The notes: generated by a model not told the origin, from the letters alone. 64,000 nucleotides of DNA from Serpentinicella alkaliphila (GCF_018141405.1 NZ_CP058648.1:2247001-2311000), one strand, 5' to 3'; positions 37,538-48,033 are shown, counted from the stretch's first letter. Made by a program: numbers and translations.

Positions 37538-37838
37538 TGTTTTAGCTGGTTATATTGGATTTGCAATGAAATCAGGAAACCTTATTTCTGGAGAAGATTT
37601 GTGTAAAAAAGAGATCCAAAAAAGAAAAGCATATTTAGTTATAGTTGCTAAAGATGCTTCAGAAAATACACAAAAGGTTTTTAAGGATAAAACTGCTTTT
37701 TATAATGTTCCGATTAGATTCTATGGGACAAAGGAAGAACTGGGTCACATAATTGGAAAAATGCCGAGAGCAGTTATTGTTCTTAAAGATCGTAATTTTG
37801 CCACCAAAATTATTGACTGTATTGACCAAGAAAATTAA
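37530..37838 (+). CDS. rplGA: L7Ae-family ribosomal protein YlxQ
   Basis: The 102-aa product is an L7Ae/L30e-fold K-turn RNA-binding protein with Gly-Phe-Ala-Met-Lys-Ser-Gly-Asn, an Ala-Lys-Asp-Ala-Ser strand end and a Leu-Gly turn. I use TTG 37530 because AAAGGAG lies 10 bases upstream and the resulting Met-Asn-Ser-Val-Leu start fits the family. A longer open frame from 37401 lies inside rnpM and is rejected. It lies between rnpM and infB as in B. subtilis. Confidence 0.88.
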   Translation: MNSVLAGYIGFAMKSGNLISGEDLCKKEIQKRKAYLVIVAKDASENTQKVFKDKTAFYNVPIRFYGTKEELGHIIGKMPRAVIVLKDRNFATKIIDCIDQEN

Positions 37839-37853
37839 TTAGGGGGTGTTCGT

Positions 37854-39929
37854 TTGTCAAAAGTAAGAGTTTATCAATTGGCAAAAGATTTAGGTTTAAC
37901 AAATAAAGAACTTATTAGTAAGCTAGAGGATTTAGCTATTAATGTTTCTAATCATATGAGTGCATTAGAGGAAGAAGAGGTTGAGTTAATAAAACAACTT
38001 ATAGAAGAAGAAAAACAACCACCAGTACAAGATAATGGAGAAGATGTAGAAGAAGAAATTGAGATAGAAAAAAATAAAAATAATAATTCTAAAAAGCCCA
38101 AAAATAAAAAGAAAAATGAGGATAAGACTATTAATAAATCACATGAAAATGAAAAAGAATTATATATTGAAGATATGCCAATAATTGAAATTGGAGAAAG
38201 AATTGTTGTTAAAGATTTTGCTGTAGCTATTAAGAAAAGTGTAAATGAGGTTATTTCCAAGCTTATACATATGGGAGTAATGGCTACAATAAATCAAGAA
38301 ATAGATTTTGAGTCTGCAGAAAAAATTGCAAATGAACTTGGAATCGAAGTAATTAAAAATGAAGTTGAGGCTAAAGAGGAAGAGGAAGTTGACTTTATTA
38401 TTCCAATAGATAAAGAAGAGGATCTTAAGTTTAGACCTCCTGTTGTAACAGTAATGGGTCACGTTGACCATGGTAAAACTTCACTTCTAGATGCAATCCG
38501 TAAAACTAAAGTTACGGAAAAAGAGGCTGGTGGAATTACTCAGCATATAGGTGCATCTGAAGTAGAAATTAATGGCAAAAAAATTGTATTTTTAGATACT
38601 CCTGGTCATGAGGCTTTTACTGCAATGAGAGCTAGGGGTGCAAAAGTTACTGATATTGCAATACTTGTTGTTGCTGCGGATGACGGTGTTATGCCTCAAA
38701 CAATTGAAGCTATTAACCATGCAAAGGCAGCGGAAGTACCTATAATAGTAGCTATTAACAAGATGGATAAAGAGGGAGCAAATCCTGATAGAGTAAAACA
38801 AGAATTAGCTGACAATGGAATATTAATCGAAGAATGGGGTGGCGATGTTGTTAGTGTTCCTGTTTCTGCATTAAAAGGGACAAATATAGATACCCTATTA
38901 GAGATGATTCTTTTAGTAGCTGAAATGGAAAACTTTAGAGCAAATCCAAATAGAAAAGCTGTAGGAACCGTTGTAGAAGCACAATTAGATAAAGGAAAAG
39001 GTTCTGTAGCTACAGTAATCGTACAAAATGGAACCTTAAAGATTGGAGATTCTGTAGTAATAGGAACATCCCATGGACGTGTAAGGGCAATGGTGAATAG
39101 TAAGGGTAAAAACCTTAAACAAGCAGGACCTTCGACAGCTGTAGAAATAACTGGATTATCAGATGTACCTTTAGCAGGGGATCAATTAATTGCTGTAGCG
39201 GATGATAAAAAGGCTAGGGAAATTGCTACTAATAGAATTAATAAAATAAAAGAGCAACAATTAAAATCTAGTCAAAAAATATCTTTAGACGCATTATTTA
39301 GTCAAGTACAAGAAGGTCAAATTAAGGAATTGAATGTAATTGTTAAGGCCGATGTACAGGGTTCTGTTGAGGCTGTTAGACAGTCTTTAGGAAAGCTTTC
39401 AAATGATAAGGTTGTAGTTAAATCTATTCATGGTGGAGTTGGAGCTATTACTGAGACAGACGTTATGTTAGCATCCGCATCTAATGCAATTATTATTGGA
39501 TTCAATGTTAGACCGTCATCAGGAGCTTCATCATTAGCAGATAAAGAAGAAGTGGATATTCGTTTATATAAGATAATTTATAATGCTCTAGAGGATTTAG
39601 AGGCCGCAATGAAAGGTATGCTAGATCCTGAGTTTAAAGAGGTAGAGCTAGGAAAAGCCCAAGTTAGAGCTACATTCAAGCTTCCTAACGGATCAGTAAT
39701 TGCTGGTTGTTATGTAACTGAAGGTAAAATCCTTAGAAATGCAAATGTTAGACTAGTAAGAGATGGAATAGTAATAACAGATGGAACTATTAGTTCTTTA
39801 AAAAGATTTAAAGATGATGCAAAAGAAGTTGCTACTGGTTATGAATGCGGTATTGGTATTTACAACTTTAATAATATTAAAGAAGGAGATATTATAGAAG
39901 CCTATAAGATGCAAGAAATAGAGAGATAA
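37854..39929 (+). CDS. infB: Translation initiation factor IF-2
   Basis: IF-2 places initiator tRNA on the ribosome with GTP. The 691-aa product has an IF2_N domain (about 1-55), a Lys/Glu/Asn-rich linker (about 60-105) and a second IF2_N. The GTPase has Gly-His-Val-Asp-His-Gly-Lys-Thr, Asp-Thr-Pro-Gly-His-Glu-Ala and Asn-Lys-Met-Asp, and domains II-IV follow. TTG start after GGGGGTG. The linker is short, typical of Clostridia. Confidence 0.97.
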   Translation: MSKVRVYQLAKDLGLTNKELISKLEDLAINVSNHMSALEEEEVELIKQLIEEEKQPPVQDNGEDVEEEIEIEKNKNNNSKKPKNKKKNEDKTINKSHENEKELYIEDMPIIEIGERIVVKDFAVAIKKSVNEVISKLIHMGVMATINQEIDFESAEKIANELGIEVIKNEVEAKEEEEVDFIIPIDKEEDLKFRPPVVTVMGHVDHGKTSLLDAIRKTKVTEKEAGGITQHIGASEVEINGKKIVFLDTPGHEAFTAMRARGAKVTDIAILVVAADDGVMPQTIEAINHAKAAEVPIIVAINKMDKEGANPDRVKQELADNGILIEEWGGDVVSVPVSALKGTNIDTLLEMILLVAEMENFRANPNRKAVGTVVEAQLDKGKGSVATVIVQNGTLKIGDSVVIGTSHGRVRAMVNSKGKNLKQAGPSTAVEITGLSDVPLAGDQLIAVADDKKAREIATNRINKIKEQQLKSSQKISLDALFSQVQEGQIKELNVIVKADVQGSVEAVRQSLGKLSNDKVVVKSIHGGVGAITETDVMLASASNAIIIGFNVRPSSGASSLADKEEVDIRLYKIIYNALEDLEAAMKGMLDPEFKEVELGKAQVRATFKLPNGSVIAGCYVTEGKILRNANVRLVRDGIVITDGTISSLKRFKDDAKEVATGYECGIGIYNFNNIKEGDIIEAYKMQEIER

Positions 39930-39945
39930 GAAAGGATTGAGGAAT

Positions 39946-40332
39946 GTGGCATACCCAAGAGTAAATCGATTAAATGAAGAAATGAAAAAATATATTAGCC
40001 ATGTTGTTAGAAATGAATTGAAGGACCCTAGGGTTGCAATGATGACAACAATTACAGAGGTTGATGTTACTAGGGATTTAAGATATGCTACAGTTTTTGT
40101 TAGTGTTCTAGGAAAGCAAAAAGAAAAAGAGGACACTATGGAAGCTTTAAAAAAATCTAGTGGTTTCATAAGAAGGGAAATAGGAAAGAGAATAAAAATA
40201 AGATATATACCAGAAATATTATTTAAACTAGATGAGTCTATTGAAAAAAGCGTTGATATGTTTGCTCTAATAGATAAATTAAAAGTTAATAATAGTGATC
40301 AAGAAGTTGAGAAGGATGGCGGAGATGAATAA
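39946..40332 (+). CDS. rbfA: Ribosome-binding factor A
   Basis: RbfA is a 30S maturation factor with a KH-like fold. The product has Arg-Val-Asn-Arg-Leu-Asn-Glu-Glu-Met, Glu-Leu-Lys-Asp-Pro-Arg-Val and the closing Arg-Tyr-Ile-Pro-Glu-Ile...Asp-Glu-Ser-Ile. Start choice is open: GTG 39946 (128 aa) has AAAGG 10 bases upstream, while TTG 39937 (131 aa) lies against it. The end overlaps nrnA slightly. Confidence 0.93.
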   Translation: MAYPRVNRLNEEMKKYISHVVRNELKDPRVAMMTTITEVDVTRDLRYATVFVSVLGKQKEKEDTMEALKKSSGFIRREIGKRIKIRYIPEILFKLDESIEKSVDMFALIDKLKVNNSDQEVEKDGGDE

Positions 40333-41290
40333 AAAAAATCCAATTCTTTCGCTAAAACACAGTGATAAGGTTGCTGTTATATCTCATATAAATCCAGATG
40401 GTGATAGTCTAGGTTCTTTGATGGCTTTAGGTATTTCGTTAAAAAAGATTTGCGGATACGTTGATATTTTTGTAAATGATGTTATACCTGAGAGATATAA
40501 ATTTTTGCCTGAAATTGAAACAGTGGTTTTATATGATGAAAATAGTGATAAAAGGTATGATTATTGCTTTGTTTTAGACTGTGGCGATGAAGATAGACTT
40601 GGTTATAGTAAAAAATTATTACGTCAAAGCAAATCAATAATAAATATTGATCATCATGTAAGTAATACAATGTTTGGTCATATGAACATTATTGATAATA
40701 AAGCTTCGTCTGCATGCGAAGTAGTATATAAGCTAATTAAGGATTGCTTTTTTATAGATGATCTGGATATTTCTACTTGTTTGTATACTGGCATTGCTAC
40801 AGATACTGGAAATTTTGTTTATGATAATACTTCTGCTAAAACCCATAAAATTGTATCAAAATTACTTAAAACAGGAGTGGACATCCAGCAAATTTCATAT
40901 CATTTATATCAAAGCAAGTCTCTTAAAAGTGTTAAATTTTTAGGGCATGTTTTAAATAAATTAGAGACCTCCTATGAGGGTAAAGTAGTTATAATTCCAA
41001 TACCTTTAACTTTATTAGAAGAATATGAAGTGTCCGAGGACGAAGTTGAAGGTGTAATTAACTATGCTAGAGATATTAAAGGCGTAGAGGTAGCAGTTTT
41101 ACTAAAAGAAATAGGAAGAAATAAAGTTAAATTAGGCTTTAGATCTAAAAATGATGTGGATGTAAGTAAGCTTGCTTTAGAATTTGGTGGCGGCGGTCAC
41201 AAGAAGGCTTCAGGGGCAACTGTATTCAATACCCTAGAAGAGGCTAAGAGAAATCTAGAGGAAAAGCTATCCACTTATGTAGGCTGGTGA
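40325..41290 (+). CDS. nrnA: DHH-family oligoribonuclease / phosphatase NrnA
   Basis: NrnA degrades nanoRNAs and pAp, and linear pGpG from c-di-GMP breakdown. The 321-aa product has Asn-Pro-Asp-Gly-Asp-Ser, Asp-Cys-Gly-Asp-Glu, the DHH motif Ile-Asp-His-His, and the DHHA1 signature [10 protein letters not shown]. I use ATG 40325, 9 bases after AGAAGG. It overlaps rbfA, the usual order before truB. Confidence 0.93.
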   Translation: MNKKNPILSLKHSDKVAVISHINPDGDSLGSLMALGISLKKICGYVDIFVNDVIPERYKFLPEIETVVLYDENSDKRYDYCFVLDCGDEDRLGYSKKLLRQSKSIINIDHHVSNTMFGHMNIIDNKASSACEVVYKLIKDCFFIDDLDISTCLYTGIATDTGNFVYDNTSAKTHKIVSKLLKTGVDIQQISYHLYQSKSLKSVKFLGHVLNKLETSYEGKVVIIPIPLTLLEEYEVSEDEVEGVINYARDIKGVEVAVLLKEIGRNKVKLGFRSKNDVDVSKLALEFGGGGHKKASGATVFNTLEEAKRNLEEKLSTYVGW

Positions 41291-41294
41291 TAAT

Positions 41295-42182
41295 TTGGAC
41301 GGCATTATAAATATACTTAAACCACCTGGAATGTCCTCCCATGATGTTGTTTATTCTGTAAGAAGGAAAACTAGAATAAAGAAGGTAGGGCATACAGGAA
41401 CATTAGACCCTAATGCTGCAGGGGTATTGCCTATTTGTATAGGTCAGGCAACAAAGGTGTCAAATTATCTTCTTGAGGATACGAAGGCATATCGTGGTGA
41501 GTTATGTCTAGGTATCACTACTGATACACAAGATATGTACGGAACTATTCTCGAGAAAAAGCCTGTTAACTGTAGTGCGAATGACATAAAGGAAGCAGTC
41601 CTTAGTTTTGTTGGAGAGTATGAACAGCTACCTCCAATGTATTCTGCTTTAAAGGTTAACGGGAAAAAGCTATATGATTATGCTAGAGAAGGCATCGAAC
41701 TAGAAAGAAAATCAAGAAAAGTATATATATACAGTATTGATATTATCTATATAAAAGGTAATAAGGTTTTATTTGATGTTGTTTGCTCAAAAGGGACATA
41801 TATTAGAACCTTATGTCATGATATTGGATTTAAGCTAGGGTGTGGTGGCATAATGTCATTTCTAATTCGGACGAAGTCTGGTGTTTTTAACATTGAGGAT
41901 GCAATCACTATAGAGGAACTCCAGGAACATGACAATGTAGAAGAATTACTTAAGCCAGCAGATTATCCTTTAGTGAATTTACCTAAGGTAGAGATACATG
42001 AGTCTCAAAGAACATTAGTATTAAATGGAAATAAAATTGATTCAAGGTATTTTATGAATTCACCTGAATTACCTATAAACACCCTAGTCACAGTTTATTT
42101 AAAGGAACAATTTATTGGATTAGCAAATATAAAAAGTGACAACAATAACACATATATAAAATTTAATCGGCTATTGATCTAA
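41295..42182 (+). CDS. truB: tRNA pseudouridine-55 synthase TruB
   Basis: TruB makes pseudouridine 55 in the T loop of tRNAs. The 295-aa product starts at TTG and has the catalytic Asp in Gly-Thr-Leu-Asp-Pro-Asn-Ala-Ala-Gly-Val-Leu-Pro, then Pro-Pro-Met-Tyr-Ser-Ala-Leu-Lys and Cys-Ser-Lys-Gly-Thr-Tyr-Ile-Arg-Thr. It starts 4 bases after nrnA and is followed by ribF. Confidence 0.96.
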   Translation: MDGIINILKPPGMSSHDVVYSVRRKTRIKKVGHTGTLDPNAAGVLPICIGQATKVSNYLLEDTKAYRGELCLGITTDTQDMYGTILEKKPVNCSANDIKEAVLSFVGEYEQLPPMYSALKVNGKKLYDYAREGIELERKSRKVYIYSIDIIYIKGNKVLFDVVCSKGTYIRTLCHDIGFKLGCGGIMSFLIRTKSGVFNIEDAITIEELQEHDNVEELLKPADYPLVNLPKVEIHESQRTLVLNGNKIDSRYFMNSPELPINTLVTVYLKEQFIGLANIKSDNNNTYIKFNRLLI

Positions 42183-42196
42183 AAAGGGGTTTATTT

Positions 42197-43126
42197 ATGA
42201 TAGTAGTTAATAAATATGAAGACTTGAATAATCAAATAAATAGAGGAGTTGCCCTCGGAAATTTTGATGGTATACATATTGGTCATCAAAGTTTAATTAC
42301 GACTCTACTCCATGAATGTGCAGAAAATAATTTAGAATCATGTGTATATACGTTTTTAAATCATCCATTGAGTATTATTACAAAAACTAACGCATCTCCT
42401 ATGCAAATAACAAATTTGCATATGAAGGAACGAATTTTTGAATTCCACGGCTTAGACATATTGTTTTTAGATGAATTTAATGAGGCTTTTATGAATCAAA
42501 GCCCTGAGGAATTCGTTGTTGAAATACTAGTAAAAAAATTAAAATGCAAGGTTGTAGTGGTAGGTTTTGATTATAGGTTTGGTAGTAAGGGTCTTGGGGA
42601 TACGGAATTACTTAAGGAATTAGGGAAAGAATATTCGTTTAAAGTAATTGTAGTTGAACCTGTTGAAATAGATGGTATAAAGGTAAGTAGCACTAAGATA
42701 AGAGCTTTAATTGTAAACGGAGAGATTGAGCAGGCTAATGAATTTTTGGGCAGACCATTTACTTTGGCTGGTCAGGTTGTACATGGGGAAGGAAGAGGAA
42801 GAAAACTTGGATTTCCAACAGCTAATATATCAATTAATCCAGGGCAATTAATTCCTCAACTAGGTGTTTATGCAACAGAAGTTGTTTTCGAAGGAAAAAG
42901 GTATATTGGTGCAACATCTATAAGTAGTAAGCCGACCTTCGGAAACCAAGATATTACTGTTGAAACCTTTATTTTAGATTTTTCTGAAATAGCATATGAT
43001 AAAAATATAGAAATTATATTTACTAAAAAAGTAAGAAACCAAACAAAGTTCAATAATGAGCAAGAATTAATAGATCAAATTCAAAAGGATATAACTGTTA
43101 TAAAAAACATTTACAAACATAATTAA
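42197..43126 (+). CDS. ribF: Bifunctional riboflavin kinase / FAD synthetase
   Basis: RibF makes FMN and then FAD. The 309-aa product has an N-terminal nucleotidyltransferase domain (Gly-Asn-Phe-Asp-Gly-Ile-His-Ile-Gly-His at about 25-34, later Ser-Ser-Thr-Lys-Ile-Arg) and a C-terminal kinase domain (Gly-Arg-Lys-Leu-Gly-Phe-Pro-Thr-Ala-Asn). It ends the truB-ribF run. A promoter for rpsO overlaps its last codons. Confidence 0.96.
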   Translation: MIVVNKYEDLNNQINRGVALGNFDGIHIGHQSLITTLLHECAENNLESCVYTFLNHPLSIITKTNASPMQITNLHMKERIFEFHGLDILFLDEFNEAFMNQSPEEFVVEILVKKLKCKVVVVGFDYRFGSKGLGDTELLKELGKEYSFKVIVVEPVEIDGIKVSSTKIRALIVNGEIEQANEFLGRPFTLAGQVVHGEGRGRKLGFPTANISINPGQLIPQLGVYATEVVFEGKRYIGATSISSKPTFGNQDITVETFILDFSEIAYDKNIEIIFTKKVRNQTKFNNEQELIDQIQKDITVIKNIYKHN

Positions 43127-43138
43127 GTATGCTAGAAT
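43110..43138 (+). promoter_or_regulatory. Sigma-A promoter of rpsO
   Basis: TTTACA at 43110-43115 and TAGAAT at 43133-43138 are separated by exactly 17 bases, each matching consensus at 5 of 6. The -35 overlaps the end of ribF. The predicted start near 43,145 leads into a structured leader. Confidence 0.65.
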
Positions 43139-43142
43139 TGTA

Positions 43143-43198
43143 TAGGTTGGAACCTATTCTCAGTAATTTGAGTCACCGACGGTTACTTGGAATGAGGG
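43143..43198 (+). promoter_or_regulatory. Structured rpsO leader, possible S15 autoregulatory site
   Basis: Two foldings compete. TAGGTT 43143-43148 can pair with AACCTA 43151-43156. Alternatively CCTATTC 43153-43159 and AGTAA 43162-43166 pair with TTACT 43183-43187 and GAATGAGG 43190-43197, forming a longer interrupted stem. S15 is known to repress its own mRNA through leader structures in several bacteria. The role here is inferred from the fold and position. Confidence 0.5.
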
Positions 43199-43224
43199 GA
43201 TTATAAGAAGAGGAGGTGAAATAT

Positions 43225-43488
43225 ATGGAAAAGAATGCAAAACAAACAATTATCGATACTTATAAGGTACATGATACTGATACTGGTTCTCCAGAAGTAC
43301 AAATTGCCATATTAACAGAGAGAATTAACCAACTAAATGACCACTTACAAACTCATAAAAAAGATCATCATTCAAGAAGAGGTCTATTAAAAATGGTTGG
43401 ACAAAGAAGAAGTCTTCTTAACTATATCAAAAACAAAGATATCGAAAGATACAGAGATTTAATAGGAAAATTAGGACTAAGAAAATAA
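43225..43488 (+). CDS. rpsO: 30S ribosomal protein S15
   Basis: S15 binds 16S rRNA early in assembly. The 87-aa product has Asp-Thr-Gly-Ser-Pro-Glu-Val-Gln and His-His-Ser-Arg-Arg-Gly-Leu and ends in Leu-Gly-Leu-Arg-Lys, as is typical. I use ATG 43225; the GTG at 43216 is part of the GAGGTGAA ribosome site. rpsO before pnp is a near-universal pair. Confidence 0.97.
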   Translation: MEKNAKQTIIDTYKVHDTDTGSPEVQIAILTERINQLNDHLQTHKKDHHSRRGLLKMVGQRRSLLNYIKNKDIERYRDLIGKLGLRK

Positions 43489-43499
43489 ACATAAAATAT

Positions 43500-43525
43500 G
43501 AGCGGGGATTCCCGCTCTATTCTTT
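43500..43525 (+). terminator. Rho-independent terminator after rpsO
   Basis: GAGCGGG at 43500-43506 pairs perfectly with CCCGCTC at 43511-43517 around GATT, followed by a T-rich tail. It lies 11 bases after the rpsO stop. Confidence 0.8.
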
Positions 43526-43624
43526 AATTACATAGAATTTTTGAGAATTAATTATTAAATTTTTACTAAGACTAATATGTAAGTTAGTAAAATATATACT
43601 AATTGATGAAAGGAGGAAACAACA

Positions 43625-45736
43625 ATGCATAAAGTTTTTAAAACAGAGTTGGCAGGTAGACAATTTACAGTAGAAACCGGTAAATTAGCACAACTTTCAA
43701 ATGGATCTTGTTTAGTTACATACGGAGAAACTGTAGTATTAGTAAATGCTAACTCTTCTAAAGAACCAAAGGAAGGGATTGACTTTTTCCCTTTAAGCGT
43801 TGATTATGAAGAAAAATTATATGCAGTTGGAAAAATACCAGGGGGCTTTATAAAAAGAGAGGGAAGACCATCTGAGAGTGCAATATTAACCTCAAGACTT
43901 ATTGATAGACCGATACGTCCTCTATTCCCAAAAGGATATAGAAATGATGTACAAGTTATAGCGACAGTATTATCAGTAGATCAAGATTGTACGCCAGATG
44001 TAGTTGCTATGATTGGATCTTCAATCGCTCTTTCAATTTCTGATATCCCTTTCCAAGGTCCTACAGCTTCAGTAAATGTAGGGTTAATTAATGGAGAATT
44101 TATTATTAATCCGACTAGTGCACAAAGAGAAGTAACTGAATTAGATTTAATGCTATCTGGAACTAAAGATGCAGTAATGATGATAGAGGCAGGTAGTAAT
44201 GAAGTATCTGAGGAACAAATGTTAGAGGCAATTATGTTTGGTCATGAAGAAATCAAAAAAATAGTTGCTTTTATAGAAGAAATTGTAGCTGAAGTAGGTA
44301 AACCTAAGCAGGAATTAAAGCTTGCAAAAATTGATGAGGATATAGAAGAAGCAGTCAAGGAATTTGCTACGGCTAAAATTTTAGATGCGATAAAAACTTT
44401 TGATAAAACAGAAAGAAATGAGAACCTTGACAGAGTTAAGGAAGAGACAGTAGAATTCTTCAGTGAGCAATTTGAGGATAGAATTAAGCAGGTTAAAGAA
44501 GTGTTTGCTTCTCTTGTTAAAAAACAGTTAAGAACTATGATACTAAAAGAAAGAGTTAGACCAGATGATAGATCTTTAGAAGAAATTAGACCTATTTCAT
44601 GTGAAGTTGGAGTACTTCCTAGAACTCATGGAACAGGGCTATTCACTAGGGGTCAAACTCAAGCGTTAACTGTTGCAACTCTAGGAGCTTTAGGAGATGT
44701 ACAAAAAATAGATGGACTAGGTGAAGAAGAAACAAAAAGATATATGCATCACTATAACTTCCCGCCTTATAGCACAGGTGAAGCAAGGTTTTTAAGAAGT
44801 CCAGGAAGAAGAGAAATTGGTCATGGTGCCTTAGCCGAAAGAGCTTTAGAGCCAATGATACCAAGTGTAGAAGATTTCCCTTATGCAATTAGACTTGTAT
44901 CTGAGGTTTTAGCTTCTAATGGGTCTTCATCTCAGGCCAGTGTATGTGGTAGTACTTTAGCTTTACTTGATGCAGGTGTACCAATTAAAAGCATGGTAGC
45001 TGGTATTGCTATGGGTCTAGTTAAAGAAAATGATGATGTAGCCATTTTATCAGATATACTAGGAATGGAAGATGCTTTAGGAGACATGGACTTTAAAGTA
45101 GCAGGTACAGATAAAGGAATTACTGCTATTCAAATGGACATTAAAATTGCAGGAATTGATAGAAAAATTCTTCAAGAAGCATTAGAGCAGGCTAGAGTAG
45201 GTAGACTTCATATTTTAGGTAAAATGAAGGAAGCAATTGATGCTCCAAGGTCTGAGCTATCACCTTATGCCCCTAGAGTGTTAAAGATGAAAATTAACCC
45301 AGATAAAATTAGGGAAGTAATAGGAACTGGTGGAAAAACAATTAACAAAATTATTGAAGAATCTGGAGTTAAAATTGATATAGAAAATGATGGTACTATT
45401 TTTATAGCAGCAGACTCTATGGAAGCAGGTCAAAAAGCAGTAAGAGCTATAGAACAGATTATAAAAGAGCCTGAAATTGGTGAGGTATATAAGGGTAAAG
45501 TAATTAAAATTATGAATTTTGGTGCATTTGTTGAGATAATGCCTGGTAAAGAGGGGTTAGTGCATATATCAAATCTAGCACATGAAAGAGTAAACAAGGT
45601 AGAAGATGTATTAGCTACAGGTCAAGAATTAGAAGTAAAAATTATCGAAATTGACCCTCAAGGTAAGATTAGTCTATCTCGTAAAGCTTTATTACCAAAA
45701 CCTGAGCCAAAACCAGAAGTTAAACCAGAAAAATAA
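43625..45736 (+). CDS. pnp: Polyribonucleotide nucleotidyltransferase
   Basis: PNPase degrades RNA 3'-5' with phosphate and is a main mRNA decay enzyme. The 703-aa product has two RNase PH domains (about 1-215 and 310-545) joined by an all-helical linker, then a KH domain (Gly-Thr-Gly-Gly-Lys-Thr-Ile) and an S1 domain (Gly-Ala-Phe-Val-Glu). A Pro/Lys-rich tail ends it. GAAAGGAGG precedes the ATG. The 3' end is followed by a strong terminator at 45819. Confidence 0.97.
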   Translation: MHKVFKTELAGRQFTVETGKLAQLSNGSCLVTYGETVVLVNANSSKEPKEGIDFFPLSVDYEEKLYAVGKIPGGFIKREGRPSESAILTSRLIDRPIRPLFPKGYRNDVQVIATVLSVDQDCTPDVVAMIGSSIALSISDIPFQGPTASVNVGLINGEFIINPTSAQREVTELDLMLSGTKDAVMMIEAGSNEVSEEQMLEAIMFGHEEIKKIVAFIEEIVAEVGKPKQELKLAKIDEDIEEAVKEFATAKILDAIKTFDKTERNENLDRVKEETVEFFSEQFEDRIKQVKEVFASLVKKQLRTMILKERVRPDDRSLEEIRPISCEVGVLPRTHGTGLFTRGQTQALTVATLGALGDVQKIDGLGEEETKRYMHHYNFPPYSTGEARFLRSPGRREIGHGALAERALEPMIPSVEDFPYAIRLVSEVLASNGSSSQASVCGSTLALLDAGVPIKSMVAGIAMGLVKENDDVAILSDILGMEDALGDMDFKVAGTDKGITAIQMDIKIAGIDRKILQEALEQARVGRLHILGKMKEAIDAPRSELSPYAPRVLKMKINPDKIREVIGTGGKTINKIIEESGVKIDIENDGTIFIAADSMEAGQKAVRAIEQIIKEPEIGEVYKGKVIKIMNFGAFVEIMPGKEGLVHISNLAHERVNKVEDVLATGQELEVKIIEIDPQGKISLSRKALLPKPEPKPEVKPEK

Positions 45737-45818
45737 ATTAAGTATATGGGATGAGAGATTTCTCGAGAGTGAAAATACTCTCGGGTAATCATATCATTTT
45801 AACTAATAATTAGAACTT

Positions 45819-45846
45819 ACATAAACCCTAGGGTTTATGTTTTTTA
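45819..45846 (+). terminator. Rho-independent terminator after pnp
   Basis: ACATAAACCC at 45819-45828 pairs perfectly with GGGTTTATGT at 45831-45840, with TTTTTT after it. The spacing TA is too short for a loop, so the innermost pairs must open. A smaller hairpin, CGAGAGT 45764-45770 with ACTCTCG 45777-45783, lies upstream in the pnp 3' UTR. Confidence 0.75.
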
Positions 45847-45945
45847 ATTTCAAACATTCTTCTTAAATTTATCTTTAACTCGAATATGGAGCAAGTATCA
45901 GAATATTATATATATAAGATATTTGTTTGTATGGGAGGAATAAAT

Positions 45946-46671
45946 GTGATATTTCTAATTAAGAAGAAGCACGCTGTTATTGCAGTAGCTGTTTTTGTAA
46001 CAATTTTAGTAGGGATATTTGCTATTATATTTATGAATAATAATAGCAAAGGAGTTTTTAATACTTACAATGTAACTAATAAGCCAATTCAACAGGGTAG
46101 TGTGGATAGTAATTATATTGCTTTTACATGTAATGTTGATTGGGGTAACGAAGTAATTCCTGAAATGCTTCAAACACTTAAAGATAAAAATGTAAAAATT
46201 ACATTTTTTGTAACAGGAAGATGGGTAAAAGAGTTTCCGGATATTTTTCAACTTATTGTCGATGAAGGCCATGAAATTGGAAGTCATGGTTATCAACATT
46301 TAGATTACGGTAAACTATCATTAGATAAAAACTTAGAACAAATAAAAAAAGCTGAAGAAGAAATTCAGAAAATAACTGGTGAAAAACCAACTCTATTTGC
46401 ACCACCTTCAGGTTCATATAATGAGAATACTTTAAATGCAGCTAGTAAATTGGAGTATAAAACAATTTTATGGACTATAGATACTATAGACTGGAGACAG
46501 GGTAGTACAAAAGAGGTAATTGTTGATAGGGTTTTAAATAAAGAAAATCATAAAGGGGCAATAGTATTAATGCATCCTATGCCAGCAACAGCTAAGGCTT
46601 TACCCGTATTAATAGATGAATTTAGGAATAAAGGCTTAGAAATAGGTAGAGTTAGTGATGTATTAAAATAG
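45946..46671 (+). CDS. Polysaccharide deacetylase family protein (YlxY-type)
   Basis: The 241-aa product is a membrane-anchored carbohydrate esterase 4 protein: helix at about residues 8-28, then the NodB-like domain. The metal histidines look intact (His114 and His118 in Ser-His-Gly-Tyr-Gln-His). The first motif reads Thr-Cys-Asn-Val-Asp-Trp instead of Thr-Phe-Asp-Asp, so the usual catalytic Asp may be Asn. GTG 45946 with GGGAGG upstream is the likely start. Its place after pnp and before the M16 protease matches ylxY of B. subtilis. Confidence 0.85.
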   Translation: MIFLIKKKHAVIAVAVFVTILVGIFAIIFMNNNSKGVFNTYNVTNKPIQQGSVDSNYIAFTCNVDWGNEVIPEMLQTLKDKNVKITFFVTGRWVKEFPDIFQLIVDEGHEIGSHGYQHLDYGKLSLDKNLEQIKKAEEEIQKITGEKPTLFAPPSGSYNENTLNAASKLEYKTILWTIDTIDWRQGSTKEVIVDRVLNKENHKGAIVLMHPMPATAKALPVLIDEFRNKGLEIGRVSDVLK

Positions 46672-46718
46672 TATATAATATATATGTAGAAACTATACAT
46701 AAAATTCAGGAGGAACAA

Positions 46719-47972
46719 ATGTATAAACGTCATAAATTAAATAATGGATTAAGAATTATTACTGAAAATATACCCTATGTTAAATCGATTACTTTAGGTA
46801 TATGGATTAAGACAGGAAGTAAAAATGAAAATTTAAATAATAATGGGATAGCACACTTTATTGAACATATGTTGTTTAAAGGAACATCAAATAGAACTGC
46901 TAAAGAAATAGCAGAGCAAGTGGATGGGGTTGGGGGACAGATTAATGCCTTCACTAGTAAGGAGTATACCTGCTATTATATGAAGTTATTGGACTCACAT
47001 TTAGATTTAGCTGTAGATATTTTATCTGACATGCTATTTAACTCAAAGTTCGATAGTCAAGAAATTAAGAAAGAGAGAAGTGTAATTTTTGAAGAAATAA
47101 GTATGTATGACGATTCTCCAGAGGACTTAGTACATGAATTATTGGCAAAGACTTTATTAAAAAATAGTACTTTAGGTTATCCGATTTTAGGAACTGAAGA
47201 AAGTTTGAACAAAATAAATAGGGATGTAATGTTAGGATATACAAATGCTAATTATGTTGCTAATAATTCAGTAATTTCGGTAGCAGGAAATTTTGATGAA
47301 GAGAGTCTTTTGAAAGCTATTGATTCTAAATTTGGAAAATGGCATCAAAATCACAACATTGAGCAACCTAATGATAAAATATTGTATAATTTTGAGCATG
47401 TTTTTAAACAAAAAGATATAGAGCAGACGCATTTTTGCTTAGGTTTTCCAGGGAAATCTCTAAAATCAAACAATTTATATCCTCTATATATTTTAAATAA
47501 CGTAATAGGTGGAAGTATGAGTTCTAGGTTGTTCCAAAAAGTTAGAGAAGAGCATGGATTAGTATACTCTATTTATTCTTATCCATCTTCTTACGCAGAC
47601 GCAGGACTACTGGCAATATATGCTGGGATGAATCCAGGAAATTTAGACGAAGTATGCTCACTGATATTTAAGGAGCTAACTGATATTAAGAATAATGGCA
47701 TTAGTGAAGAAGATTTAGCTAAAACTAAAGAGCAACTTAAGGGTAACTACATTATTGGACTAGAGAGTACTAGTAGCAGAATGTCTTCTATAGGAAAAGC
47801 TGAGCTTTTATTAGGTAAAATTAATAGTCCTAAGGAAGTTATAGAATTAATAGACAGTGTAACTATTAAAGATATTAAGTATACTATAGAGCAGGTTATT
47901 GACTTTAATAAAATGACTACAGCCATGATCAGTAAAGAGGATAAGACGGAAAATATAAAAAAACACATCTAA
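46719..47972 (+). CDS. M16-family zinc protease (MlpA/YmxG type)
   Basis: The 417-aa product is an insulinase-type peptidase with the inverted zinc motif His46-Phe-Ile-Glu49-His50 and the second-domain Arg/Tyr region (Gly-Ser-Met-Ser-Ser-Arg-Leu-Phe-Gln, then Val-Arg-Glu-Glu). It matches MlpA (YmxG), the gene after ylxY in B. subtilis. AGGAGG precedes the ATG. Its last 9 codons fall within the 90-bp repeat made by the downstream insertion element, but the gene is intact. Confidence 0.9.
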   Translation: MYKRHKLNNGLRIITENIPYVKSITLGIWIKTGSKNENLNNNGIAHFIEHMLFKGTSNRTAKEIAEQVDGVGGQINAFTSKEYTCYYMKLLDSHLDLAVDILSDMLFNSKFDSQEIKKERSVIFEEISMYDDSPEDLVHELLAKTLLKNSTLGYPILGTEESLNKINRDVMLGYTNANYVANNSVISVAGNFDEESLLKAIDSKFGKWHQNHNIEQPNDKILYNFEHVFKQKDIEQTHFCLGFPGKSLKSNNLYPLYILNNVIGGSMSSRLFQKVREEHGLVYSIYSYPSSYADAGLLAIYAGMNPGNLDEVCSLIFKELTDIKNNGISEEDLAKTKEQLKGNYIIGLESTSSRMSSIGKAELLLGKINSPKEVIELIDSVTIKDIKYTIEQVIDFNKMTTAMISKEDKTENIKKHI

Positions 47973-48033
47973 ATAACAATCCTTCACCGAATTTGGTGAG
48001 GGATTTTTTGTAAAAAATATGAAAGTAATATAA
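47944..48033 (+). repeat. Left copy of the 90-bp direct repeat flanking the IS
   Basis: It is identical to 50136-50225 except for one base (A at 48012, C at 50204). It covers the last codons of the M16 protease gene, its stop, its terminator and 24 bases beyond. It ends exactly where the terminal inverted repeat of the IS begins. The left copy is the original gene end. Confidence 0.9.
47979..48009 (+). terminator. Rho-independent terminator of the M16 protease gene
   Basis: AATCCTTCACC at 47979-47989 pairs perfectly with GGTGAGGGATT at 47995-48005 around a 5-base loop, followed by TTTT. A second copy lies at 50171-50201 because the region was duplicated. Confidence 0.85.

Noticed and set aside
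45764-45783. Hairpin CGAGAGT/ACTCTCG as the pnp terminator
   Set aside because: No T-run follows. The palindrome with TTTTTT at 45819-45846 is the better terminator.
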